A stretch of DNA of 64,000 bases from Symsagittifera roscoffensis (Eukaryota > Xenacoelomorpha > Acoela > Convolutidae), in NCBI RefSeq assembly GCF_963678635.1, contig NC_087063.1, positions 74,733,617 through 74,797,616 of the forward strand, in the 5' to 3' direction. Under the pieces are notes generated by a model. That model saw nothing but the letters and a program-made list of their open reading frames with translations, did no database searches and was not told the origin of the DNA. Positions 11,571 to 23,347 of the stretch are shown here, one piece after another; the stretch's first letter is position 1, and each line of letters begins with the position of its first letter. The translations under genes and the position numbers were made by a program.

Positions 11571-12316
11571 ATCATGTCTTCAATCTTGCATCTGAATTGC
11601 TTATAATTTATGCTTTTTGTAGACGCTGGCTTATGTTAAAAATGAGAAAAATGATTTAAAAATGTCAAATCAATTCAAAACTACAATGCTTTTGTTTTTT
11701 CTATTTTTTCCATTAGAATTGTTTTAAGGCACATAAGGTATTTTCAACCACCGAAATATCGGCACATTGCTTTAGTCTCATGATTCATTAGTTGGCAAAT
11801 TACCAATATTTTCTAAAGTCTGTAGTCCTTTTTTCAAGCGTTAAAATTGAATTTTTTTGATTCATGATTTCAGCTAACTTCATATAATTCTGAAAACTCA
11901 GTCACTGTTTGCTCAAAATGTTTGCTTCGTATTGAAGAACTTGAGACTGTAAAGGTTTGATTTGATACCAAAATGTGTACTTTCAAACCTTCTGATATCC
12001 AAGTTTTCTTCTCAGAATGGTTTTCTCAGAATGATTACACTATTAGCTACATTCATTTTTATGTCATTTTGAAATAGAAAAAAAAACTTAAAATAAATTT
12101 GTTTTTTTTTTAAAGCAAAAGTTATCCAGCCGGAAGTTCGTTCACCGTTGTTGGCAAAATTTCATTTTTTTTGCAGACCTTAATGACCAATCTTTGAAAC
12201 GTTAAAATTCTCTTGATGACCATGATTCAATGAAACGGACTACATTTCTGGCGTGACGGAGCGAAGCGTGTTGCTTATCATTAAGACAGAGAGAAGCGGG
12301 GGTTCCAGGCGGAATC
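11571..12316. other. intergenic, nothing supported
   Basis: AT-rich sequence without a plausible gene or clear repeat structure. GC content rises sharply at about 12250, where the next decayed reading frame ends. Confidence 0.5.
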
Positions 12317-13149
12317 TCAATCAGCGAGCGGTCCATCTCGCCAGGTTTCTTCACTCACCAACCTTTGTTCCAGTGCTTCTACACCAGAAAGCATAGGAAC
12401 GGTAACCTGGGGTTGATTGGAATGACGAAGGCCCCAACTAAGGCACTGGATTAGAAGCATGCCCTGATCAATCTGCTCCCTAGCCATCCTATCTAGATGT
12501 GCTAGTTTCACGGATCTTGGAGTGACTTCCACATCCATTGCTAGTTTCTCTCCTCTTTGATTGGCGACAGCTCTAGATTGCCGCTGTATTACCTCTAACT
12601 CTTCTTCTACCAGTCTTCTCTGTTTGAGATACTCGCAATACCTCCGTTATTTGTCCCTTTCTTCGGAGGACTTGAGTTTCCACGGTGTCACCCTGTTGCT
12701 CTGTTCGTCTCAAAACAGTACGCTTTTTCCCTATCGTCGTCTACGTCTGAGTAGTTGCCTTAACGCCTCCTGTGTCCTTTGTGGTCGTTTCCGCAATAAT
12801 GGGATCTACCGCCCCCCCCCCCTCCCCCATTGAACACAGGTCTGAGATTTTGGGCTATTGTACTTCTTGCATTTGTACTTTTTTCCATTGCGATGTGACG
12901 GTTGACATGCTTCCAATGTGTCACCTCCGGTTTATCGAATGAAGACGTATCTACCGATGTAACACGACGCATTGCCTTGTAATTAGAGAAGCAAACGCAA
13001 ACCTTGAAAAGCACGGACGCATAAACCTTGAGTGTCACTAGTTCTTTTTGCACTGCGATTGCCCCATTCTGACGATTCTTGGAAGTCACAAAACTAACGT
13101 AATCAGCGATTGTCTCACAGATTTTCGAATAGAGGTTTTTGGGGTTCAT
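12317..13149 (-). pseudogene. decayed protein-coding region of unknown family
   Basis: On the minus strand a frame opens with ATG at 13149 and runs 129 codons, ending near a C-x2-...-H-like stretch (HYCGNDHKGH) after a Gly run coded by C/G homopolymers at about 12810-12825. The reading then changes frame. From about 12700 to 12317 a different frame reads through a charged, coiled-coil-like stretch (VEEELEVIQRQ), broken by one stop at about 12646, and continues to a stop at 12317. At least two frame changes and two stops break it. GC content is above the flanks. It could be a retroelement gag-type frame, but I recognise no family. Confidence 0.4.
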
Positions 13150-15385
13150 ATTTCTGGGTTAATTGGATCAAAAATAGGAGACTGTTCAACAAGTTTTGTT
13201 GATAATGATGTTTTTCAACTCTGAGAAAACTGGGATTTCCCAAATTTGCCTTGTATTGTAGCTACTAAACTGTTTTTAGCAAAGTAGATCCCATTATGTA
13301 TAATTAAGGCTGGTGGTTTTAAAAACAGGTGATTTTAAAAGCTCTAGAGTGGCTAGGCAGCTTGTTACACGTGAGGGATTTGATACTTGGTAAGATTAAT
13401 TTCAAGTGATGGCCATTTAATGGCTAAGGTTTATACAGGTTTCTTTTCATGCCAGAATGTACAGTCTTCATTGTGTACAGTCCCTATGTATATCTGAGTC
13501 GTTGCCTAGACATCTACTGGCGCTGACTTTACGAGATTTTTTGTTAGGGGCTGGTAAGAGGTCCCAGCAGATGAGGGGATAAAAAGATAAGGTGAATTAA
13601 GGAGGCTGAGTGTCCCCGTACTGGCTTTATGTGGAAGGGCGAACTCTTCTGGGTAACGTTGCTGGTTAGGATCCGGCTATCGTTCCGAGCGATGTCTTGC
13701 CCGTTGAGGAGACAGCTAAATCCCGCAGCCAGGTACAAATATTTCGTGTCTCTAAGACTGTCTGGTTCCTAACCCATCATGATGATGAGCTCTGTTAATA
13801 GTATATAATGAAGCTGATGTAAGGTGTAGGCCCCCAATGTATTAAGAAAGGGAATATAACATCCGTATTAACAGTCTATATATTAAGATAGGGACTAGGT
13901 TTTCAATGAGTTAAGATATGTTCTAGGTTTTTTCAAGTTTTAAGTTACGAGGCTTGAGATGGTTAGATGATAAGTTTCAAAAACTGCTCTGTGCCCAATA
14001 TTGCCGAACAGCATCGGAGGAAAAACTACACTTTTCAGGAAAAAATTGAATTACAAGAAAATGTATAAATCCCTACATCGTTTCAAATTTTACTGCAGTT
14101 TGCACCTCAAATATACAAATTAAATGGTTTAGTATCTATTCCATCATTGAAATTTTTCCTTTTTGGGTAAAGTACCTGACTTCTCTTTAGTTGGCTTATA
14201 GGTCACGAATGGGTGGTCGGTCCGAATCCCCGGCTCAAAATTATAGCTTCGTCAAAATTTGTCTGTATTAAACTTTGGTCCACCCGAAATTCTGAAATTT
14301 TTTTCAATGAGTCCTTTGATACTGAACTCGAAATTAACAGTCTGACTATTGTAACGGCAAAAAATTTGCTGCATGGACTTAAGATATCAGTCAGCGAAAA
14401 TATGCTTTGAGTTATTTTGTTTTTATAAACAGGGCAGCTTCTATGTAGGAAAAAACTCTTTTGCATCGGATATGAAACTATTTCTGCAGTTTTGTGAATT
14501 TTTTTAAAATCGTTTTCACTACTCTCATTTGCAGACTGTTGCACCCATTTTTTTCAGATTTTTTAATCATCTTAAGCCTCGTGTTCATTAAGTTTTCCTC
14601 TCAGATAATATACAATCGTTCAATTTCTTTCTCTTTTGTCTGCATCCATCTCCAGCTTTTCGACTTTGTTTTTATAGCAAAACTTATGAAAAAATGTAGT
14701 ATAGCTCCAACGTTCTGAGTTCGCATTTTTGAGGAACGAAAAAATCTACAATTATTGTTTCGGTATGTAATGGTTGATTTCAACACCCTACTTCATTAAC
14801 ACTTTTTTAACAACGTTCCATCACTTGAAAAACTTCTCATATATTGATTAGTGTGTCTTCTCATCGCCGAGATTGATTATTGTCTTTCTGGATCTGAGCA
14901 TGATTTGATTATCGTACGAGATAGTACCCAGAAACTCTATTCTCTCAATAACTCCAGACAGAGGATTCTGGTCTTCTTCTCGTCAAGCGTCTCCAACAGA
15001 CGGATCAAACTTGTTTCTTATGAATATATTGAACAATCCGAGAGTTTTCTGTGTTTTGAAGTCCAAAACCCAGAAAAAGAATCTGGAAGAGAGTAAATTT
15101 TTTTAAATCAGCTTTCGTTGTCGTTTAATTAAAACATCAATTTATTCAGATTAGTTTTTTGTGTTCTCCAATTTCTTTCCGTCCTACGTCCTACCTTTTG
15201 AATTTCGTCGGTAACTATCAAATCACATTAGATACACTGAAAAAGTATTTCCCTTTTTTTCTTTCTCAAATAAGGAATTAGTAGATGGAGTTGTTTTGAG
15301 AGACTTTATATTGTGATTGTTCTTGAGTGCAGTATTGATTCGCAGAATTGGCGTATCCATGTTCTCAAAATTTCTAGTTCTGTTT
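13150..15385. other. intergenic, weak open frames only
   Basis: A moderately GC-rich island at about 13530-13790 and small open frames at 14203-14544 (minus) and 14851-15096 (plus) are present. None has a recognisable motif. The plus-strand frame at 14851 has mixed hydrophobic and polar composition like a beta-rich extracellular exon, but nothing specific supports this. Confidence 0.35.
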
Positions 15386-16965
15386 TTATTCTAGCTTTGA
15401 ATTATTCAGTTTCAGAGTCGAATTCCCATCTTTTGAAAAAACTGGTATGCATTTTCTGACACATTTACAAAGAATATGTTGACTAGCGTCGATTACGACT
15501 TTTGTCTTGCACAGATGTGACAAGTTATGAGTATGAACTTTATCGACAACAGCTCTAACCAAAAGTAACAATGAAATGAGCTTACATTGTGCTTAATGGT
15601 ACGGTACTTGAGTGTTATGAATATTGGGGTAAGTGGGTATAGACATTGCTCTTTAAAGGTTGTTTTAAAGTCAATCAACTGTTAATTGAAACTCAATCAT
15701 TTGGTTTTTGAAATCTCAGGAAAAGTGTACAAATCTCATCTTCCACTCCAACTTCAACACATTCGACTTCATAAACAAAAAACTTTATCCTTTTAGTCCA
15801 AGATCCATCATTCACTTTATCAAAGCTGTTCTTGACTTGATCAATGATAACGTTTTCATTCTCATCAAGTTTGACTCGCATTTGCTGCTTGCGTTTTTCA
15901 GCTAGAACTTAAAATTAACAAAAAAAATTTAAACGATTTCTACAAATGAAAATTGAATCAGAAAGCAAAATTGAAAATACTGCAAAAGAATTAAGAACAT
16001 GTATTGAATCTAATTTGCGGCTTCTATTCCTTTCAACTTTATCCGTGCAAACGCAAATTGGTTCAAAATTAAACATGTTCACCCAACTAAACATTTCTGC
16101 CGTTTGTTGTAGCAAATATTGAATACATCGATTTTCTCGAATTTCGTATCTCGAGGTGTGCATGCATTTTTAGGATAGATATGTCCCACGCTATCTTTTT
16201 ATCTGATTCGATATTCGTTGAGGTTATCTGATTCGTGGAAAAAGTAATCACAGCTGGGGCATCGGAGGCACTTCAAAAAAAGGTATCCACACCGCTAGTA
16301 TGGATGTTATGATTCTTGAGTTTTAGCGATTTGACTGTTTTCTCATTAATTCCAACGATTTGCTTCCTTGTTCTCCAACATATTCTCCGTTTTGAATGTT
16401 GAATACCAAAATCGTACATAATTCTCTTGCAATCAACTAATTCTTTGATTGAAATTTAATTAGTTATTGGCAACTCCGCAAAAAGTCTGCGGATCCTGGC
16501 CAAATTAAATAAATGAGATGTATGCATCAAGATAACTATCCAGGACAATTGAGATGAAAGAGCACGGTAAAGACCAGGATGAGTTTTGTACGATTAATTC
16601 TCTTGTTGCGATAATAGATAGTTAATTTGCCTATTTCGTGGTGAAGGTTCAAAACAGACAGAGTACCGATACCCGATTGTGATGGTTTGAGAAGTATAGC
16701 AAAATAGTAGCATTCAGTTTAACTTGACTATCTATGTTGTGTTCTGGAGTTCTTGGGTACATTGCTCTACAAAATCAAACTGCTCTTATTTCCGTTGAAC
16801 TGTTTTTTAGTCAGTTTCGTACTCGGCAATGCGATTTCTCACTAGGAGTTTTGTTTTCGATAGCATAGTAGTATCGTACTTTGTTTCGGAAAACAAATTC
16901 CAGAGTCATTCCAATTTTTGGTGCAGAATCGAGCTTGTTGATGTTTTCTCAAGCTTCTCGTTGAT
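15386..16965 (-). other. cluster of exon-like open frames on the minus strand
   Basis: Several minus-strand frames have protein-like composition (Cys, Trp, His, charged residues, few homopolymers). They lie at about 16960-16860, 16790-16675, 16440-16270, 15900-15693 and 15560-15386. T-rich AG acceptors stand just before some of them, for example before the frames starting at about 16765, 15902 and 15560. I could not build one gene model whose phases agree at every junction, and stops fall inside the second and third blocks. It may be a multi-exon hypothetical gene or a decayed one. No domain is recognised. Confidence 0.25.
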
Positions 16966-17019
16966 TAATTTGGTATTTAACTTCAAAATTTGAAAATTAA
17001 TTGCCTTATGCTCCTATTT

Positions 17020-18468
17020 TTCAAGATGGTATTTATCAAGAAATATTTGCGAGCTCTATTATCCTGCGCAAAATTTTCCCATCTTCCCTTTCCTCCTCCT
17101 TAGTTTCGTTCAAGTATGCTAAATTATCGTTGGGCTTCCCTTGTTTTGCCACATAGTTCTTCGGTTGAGTTTGAGAGATAAAAAAACTAGGTTTTTTTCA
17201 CAGGACGAAGAAGTCAACAATTGTTTAGTACTTGACGGAAATGGGCTCCTTTTCCTTCCCATCCCCACCTGCAAATTTTTTGATTTGAAATTTTTGTTCA
17301 CTTTGTCCGAAGGAAATCAAAATGATATTTTTGTCTGCTGTCGCTAAAAGAAGACTAACAATCATATTCAAAATCATTCAAACAGAATTGTTTAGTAAAA
17401 AAGTGAGTCCCTTCTCATTTTGAAAAGAGTTCTGCTAGTATTTTTTTGAAAGTTTAATGATTTTCCTTGATATACTAATTACGGAAAAAATTTAGAGATT
17501 TTTCCTACATTTTCCTTCATTCCTACAGTTTTTATCCATTTACTTTGTTCAAAATAGATTTTTTCTTCTAAATAAAACCTATTTAATCGGAAATTTAATC
17601 TAACAAAGATCCTCCTATTGCGTATCAAAGCTTTAAATTTACAACTGAAGGACAACTGACAAAAAAAATTATTTAAAATTTTTAAAATGTTTGAAATTAT
17701 TCAAAAAAAGTCTTAAATTTTATCGACGACGCTTTTTATCTTTAGCCGATAGCTAAATTTGTCAAAAATCTTATCAAAAATTTTTCAGTTTTACTCTTTC
17801 AAAAAATTTCAAAGTTCGAAATAATTTATAAATAAGTTCGGAATCAAAGTTTGATAGATTTGCATTAAAAGTCTGAACAAATTGAACACTTTTCCCCAAT
17901 CAAAAATTATTTTGAAAAATTGAGTATTTTGAGCAAAATCAGAAGTTTTTCATGGATTTTATAAAAAAAAAATACAGCTGGTTGTATAAGAAAATTTGTA
18001 CAAATGCTAACTACATTAATTTGTTTTGTTACTTATGACGGCAAACTTTTAAAAAATTCATCAAACATCGTATAGTCAGGTTCAGCAATTGTTTTTGTTT
18101 TGATTTTTTTATTTGGAATATTAAAATCTTCAAAATCCGAAGAATTAACATCCATGAGCTTTTTTGTGTTATTGGAAACAGCATTAGGTAAAAAAAATCT
18201 AAAATGGAACTTTACTTTTTTTGGATACTACTTTTTCTAAATTAAGTGTAAATCAGCTCTGATTATACACGACTACATTCCATATAAAAAAACTGCTTTC
18301 ATTTGCTAAACCAACGCAATTGAACTGCAGCTATTTCTAACTCGTTAGCAAAATTCTTTTTTTTTTCAAACTTACAACCGTCAATTACTTCTTCTCTCAG
18401 TTCTTTATCAATCAATTTTCTAGTTTTTTTTCTAAATTCTCAGCCTTTTTCTTCACATTATTTTCCAA
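17020..18468. other. intergenic AT-rich sequence
   Basis: Dominated by A and T runs with short frames on both strands. I see no gene, tRNA or ordered repeat. Confidence 0.5.
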
Positions 18469-18935
18469 ATGATTTTCTCTTCTCTTATATCGTTCTTATT
18501 ACTCGGTCATGTTCTCAACCAAAATGGCAAGCACCAAGATTTTGAGTCAGTCTTCGGGTTTTTTAGCTTCAATGATTGTCCCAATTCAAGTTTGGCACAT
18601 GGTTGATATCATGAGAAGGGCCTTCAACGAACATCACCATCATAACTGAAATCCAACCTGGAACAATTCAGATTATGAAACAGGTAATTAAGCATATTGA
18701 GATTGTCTACACCGGAATTGCTTATTCACATTTTGTTGCTCAACCAGTCGACGACTTTTATTGGCAGATTGAGGAATCTGCTATCAACCCAATATACAGC
18801 GACTATAATGAAGAATTTTCTGATCCAAGGCCTCCAGTGAGCGACCCACCAAGAGAATCAACTGCAATACTGCTAAGATCAGCATTCAGATCAATCGAGA
18901 ACTTCTGCTTGCTGCTCAACGCTCCTTTGAATTGA
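18469..18935 (+). pseudogene. secreted-protein-like frame broken by a stop and a frameshift
   Basis: An ATG at 18469 starts a 45-codon frame whose first 18 residues look like a signal peptide (MIFSSLISFLLLGHVLNQ). It ends in TGA at 18604-18606. A one-base frame change shortly after leads into an open frame of about 106 codons (18615-18935) that reads TNITIITEIQPGTIQ, then a mixed-composition protein with acidic and Pro-rich stretches. If the TGA was once TGG and one base was lost or gained, the two would form one secreted protein of about 150 residues. An unseen intron could also explain the break. No family recognised. Confidence 0.3.
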
Positions 18936-21900
18936 TAATGAGATAGTACAAAAAAATCAAAAATTCTTCTGCAAAATCTGGGTTTACTTAAACTATTTGA
19001 ATTAAATTTCGCTCCGATTTGAAAGAACGAATCATTATCTACATTCTTTTAGGAAAAATGACTGATTTTTGCAACATGTTGAGAAATTGACTTTTTTTAG
19101 ATTTTGGAAAAAAATTGCGAAATTTTTGCAATTTGCTGAAAAATAAAACATTTTTGGCAACTTGATGGAAAACTTGAGTAGCTTCTTTCATTATTTCGAA
19201 AAACCTAAAACGCTGGAAAAGTTAAATTTTTCGACAAAAATGAACTGAACTTCGAAATTGCTTAAAAATATTAAATAATTGTTCTTTCTGTACTGAATTA
19301 AATGAGTACTATTTAAACATTTGAGATTTCCAGGTTTTTTTCATGGAAATCTGAGGCGATCAATTTTTGCAAATTCTTATCAATCAATAAAAACTATCAG
19401 GTTTTTTCAATAAATCAAGAGCATATTTTCAGTAATGTTTCCTATAAACTCTTTGTAAAATTGATGAGCCAAAAATTTGAAGATTGTTTCTTGTTAGAAA
19501 AGAAATCATGTCCTACGACATTTTTGCTCTATAGTTTCGTTGTTTTTGCAAAGATTTTCCAATCAGATGAAGTAACACTCGTAAGAAATCTGTAATTATA
19601 CAGAGTGTAAAGACCTTCGAAGTATTGTTATGTAAAAAGATGTTTACCCAATGGTTAACTTTGGCCGAGGGATGAACATGTTAGATTTTTAAAATTTTCC
19701 AAAATCTGTAAGAACTGTTGGCACATACCTTATAATCTTGGGTTGAAGTTTTTCGGTAAAAACTACTGAAAACAAAAAAAGCGTTTCTTCATTATTGTTT
19801 GTTCAAAGCTGGTAAAAAAGAAACATGACAGCAGCCATCTGGAACCTTGATTTCTGCAGGGATTTTAAGAATTATATAGGAGAAGAAACACCTACACAGT
19901 TTCCATTTTTGGAATTTTCTTACTCCAATTTACTTCTACCTATTTCATTTTACAGTTAAAAAAGTCTCCAATTAAATTTTTTTAAAACTTTTTTTTCGCT
20001 TGTTTCTTTACTTCTCGACAGTTTTGTCGAGAACGTAACTAGCGGTCAGTTCAGGGGTTTAAACGCGGTCACTCTTGCTGTCGTGTCTTGAGTGCACCCC
20101 GAACAGTCGCAGGTCTCAGTCCGATAAGTCATGGATGTCTTTGGAACATCTCGACCACGCGAGTTGCTCGGGTGGGTTGTTCTCGGTTTTTCTGGGCAAA
20201 TCAGTTCTGACGATATGCCTCCACCGATTGCTTGGGAAATCCGCATTGTACGATTAGTTTACCAGGTACATTGGCAGTTGAGCTTTTCCAATCATTGATG
20301 TTCCATCATTTGCCGACGGCAGTTTGAGTGGTGGCGTTTTGCTCATCGTGACGGGCAGTTTTTAACTGATATCATAGCTTATGTCCTCAAACGGATACAA
20401 AATTGTTTAAAAAGAGACATCTCATATGGGAATTATTATCTACTAATTTTTATCTTTTTCTGTTCTTTTTTCGATTTTTTTTTGTCACTTATGTTTTTGT
20501 TTTTTGGTTTTATCTTGATAATATACTGATATTTGCTTGTTTATTTAATATCCTTAGTTATGTGTGATCCCATACCGCTCAAGGAAGGACCGGAAGCCCG
20601 ATGCCCCTTCCCTTCACGATACAGAAATTTTTCGTCTCAACTAAGTTAAACAGTTCAACAAGACTGCTCGTACATCAGGGCAAAGCCCTGAATGTTCCGA
20701 CTCTCCCTTGAATCATATGGAATAGTTTTGGAAAAAATTATTGAAAACCGACAAATATTGAGCATTATCAAAGTGTGAAATTTAAGTAATTGAAATTACT
20801 ACGACCAACTAGCTAGCCGCAATTCACTTTAGAACAATTATGTTGTGCTAGGTAATTCGCCACACATGAATAATTCGCGTTATGCTCTCAGCATCATAAC
20901 AAACTCTTCAAAGCGCGCAGAATTTAGTCCATAACCTGGCCAATTAGGCAAATTGTAAACCCCGGAACTTCACAAAAAAATTGGAGGTAAAATATTTTTT
21001 CAAATTTGAACTCAGAAGGTCGATATCTTGAGTGGGGTATAAAAAATTTTGCTGAAAACTATTATTTCGATCGACGAAAATTCACTGAATAAAAAAACCA
21101 CCGCGAGCATAAATCTTCCGTTTTTCTTCGAAAGTCGGAACAATTAGGGAGTCCATAATGTCTGCTGAGTTTCGGATCACCCTTCCGACTGCCGATTATG
21201 GGCCTTGGTGTAAACCTTTTGATAATACGATCTCCGATCAAGATGTTATGAATGAAACCAGGAGCGCAATAAAAAATATGTTTTTCATAAGTATACAACG
21301 ACGGAAAGTTAAAATAAATTCTATAGCGTCAAGATTGAGCGTTACATGATTTGAATCGTCACTATCAGAACCATTTGAAAATGGCTTTTCGTAAAATTGA
21401 TTTAATGAAGGTGTTACCGTTCAAAGACTATCGGCCGAATTATGGAAAAAACCTAGTTACAATTGAAAAACAATGAGCTCGAGGCTGGGTCTTGGTATGC
21501 CTGACAACGAGACAACTCCTAAAGTTACGGCTACTCTGTTATTATCATATTACGATTGTTTTTAATCAGAAAGAGAAAAGTACCCAATTCAGCAGAGATG
21601 ATTAGATTTTTTCTCCCTCCTAGATTTTCATATCCTGAAATTGTTAGTTTAATTAAAATCCAGATAAGTCCAGAGAGCTGAAAATAAGGAAAAGCAGTTT
21701 TTCAAAGTCCAACGATAGACTCGTCTAAAATCTCAGTCTGTGTGAAAGGGCCGTCTACTTCAACACCAGGAAAGGTTTTTTTCTTGTTCGCAGCCTTCCC
21801 AAACACTGAAATAAGAAAAGTAAAGACTGTAACTGTGACATGTCACTATTCGGAAAATTTCTTTTTCTTCCATAATCGATCGATTGCAAATCGTAACTTT

Positions 21901-22149
21901 CGTATATTTAATTTTATGTACCGTCTCGTTCTTGTTAGCAAATAACGTCCTTCTGTTTTTTTGTTTCAGAAAGGATCTCTCGTTGAACTGGAGAAATTTT
22001 TTATTTACTTTCAGGTTCCTCAGATGTCCCGAATTTAATTTATTAACAACTAATTTGGCCTTCAGGTTAGGAGGAGCAAGGAGATAAGGAAAGGGTCGAT
22101 CCTCTACTGTACAAAAAGAATGGTAAAATAGTAACATAAAAATGACAGT
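18936..22149. other. intergenic; two GC-richer islands of unknown origin
   Basis: Mostly AT-rich. Islands at about 20030-20350 and 20570-20720 are GC-richer than the surroundings and could be remains of transposon coding sequence, but no motif identifies them. Small overlapping frames near 21160-22090 on both strands look incidental. Confidence 0.4.
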
Positions 22150-22556
22150 GTGCTAGCCCTAGTATTGGAAAGGAGAAAAGGTTTGAATTATCATTGTAAC
22201 AGAGGTTGCAGTCAGGAGTCTTTCCATCACATATTGCAGTCAAGTCCTAAAAAAAATTTAGATAAGAAAGAGCAAAGCATAACGTGGATAGAAGAAGTGA
22301 CAGTCGGATGGTTGGGAATCAAGACAACCAGATGGAGAAATCAAACACCTGCACAGAATATAATGAATTTGAAAAAGTTACATTATATGAGGCTACGGGT
22401 CATCAGATACTTATACTAAGCTGTGCTTTTGTTCCCTTGGCTCTATAAATAAAATAGATTTTTTTTTTGAATCTGTGGAAGGTTAAATTTAGCACGTGTC
22501 TTGTTAAACAAGAAAAGAAAAGGAAAAAAAACAAAAACAACCACAACAACATTGAC

Positions 22557-22726
22557 ATCTATTGCAACTATTGCAACTATTGCAACTATTGCAACTATTA
22601 CAACAATTGCAACTATTGCAACAATTGCAACAATTGCAACTATTGCAACTTTTGCAACTATTGCAACAATAGCAACTATCGCAACTATTGCAACTATTGT
22701 AACTATTGCAACTATTGCAACTATTG
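22557..22726 (+). repeat. 9-bp minisatellite (ATTGCAACT)n
   Basis: About 19 units of a 9-base repeat (ATTGCAACT with ATTACAACA, TTTGCAACT and ATAGCAACT variants). Because nine is a multiple of three, it opens long false reading frames on both strands (Ile-Ala-Thr and Cys-Asn-Ser repeats). It ends 26 bases before the first ATG of the retroelement frame and may belong to that element's 5' leader. Confidence 0.95.
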
Positions 22727-22751
22727 AGGAGTTTGCCAACCCCGACACGAA

Positions 22752-23306
22752 ATGATGAGGAGAAGCGACAGAGCGATAAGACCGCCGTCTTACTTTGGTT
22801 TTCGTGATCACTCGGAAGAAAATCAAAAAGAGGACACCGTTTCAGCGTCGCAGAGAAATAGTGACGATGAACAAGAGGATTCATACAACGAATCCGTAGA
22901 CAAAATAGAAAATGAAGAACAACATACTGGGGCGACTCAACAGCTTCGTGTTATGACCCTCAGTGAGCAAGACCATTATCCTGTCGTACCCATTACAGAA
23001 AACGTCACAAACTGTTTGCTTGACGCCTTTGGAGGGTCTCTCGACATATCTAAGGAAGTTCAAGAAACTGGATGGGGGAACAGATGGACTGTGAGTGTGA
23101 ACCTCCAAGGCAAACTGTATTTAGTCCCGGGGGGAAACATTGGCCGTAAATACGTTGATCTTTTAACGAAAGAAGTCTGCCGATTGAACCAAAACGAATG
23201 TTCAGAACGACTACTTGTATTCAGCCGATTAATCTTACAGCGGGACCCAATGATAAAAACCACACGTGATGTGAGAGCTTTGATAGGAAGACGACTTGAA
23301 GACTGA
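22752..23306 (+). CDS. RTE-A N-terminal segment (184 codons)
   Basis: Starts MMRRSDRAIRPPS and has an acidic stretch (about residues 20-60), then an ordered part with WTVSVNLQGKLYLVPGG and ends near RALIGRRLED. It holds no zinc finger that I can see. Its function is unknown; position and reading suggest the N-terminal part of the retroelement polyprotein, separated from the reverse transcriptase by one premature stop and a frameshift. The minisatellite lies just upstream. Confidence 0.55.
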   Translation: MMRRSDRAIRPPSYFGFRDHSEENQKEDTVSASQRNSDDEQEDSYNESVDKIENEEQHTGATQQLRVMTLSEQDHYPVVPITENVTNCLLDAFGGSLDISKEVQETGWGNRWTVSVNLQGKLYLVPGGNIGRKYVDLLTKEVCRLNQNECSERLLVFSRLILQRDPMIKTTRDVRALIGRRLED

Positions 23307-23347
23307 GAAAATAGTAAGTTCAATATTCTACTACAAGAAGCCAAACG

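Noticed and set aside
22443-22884. Long open frames on both strands through the Ile-Ala-Thr / Cys-Asn-Ser repeats
   Set aside because: They are produced by the 9-bp minisatellite, whose period is a multiple of three, and have no other coding sign.
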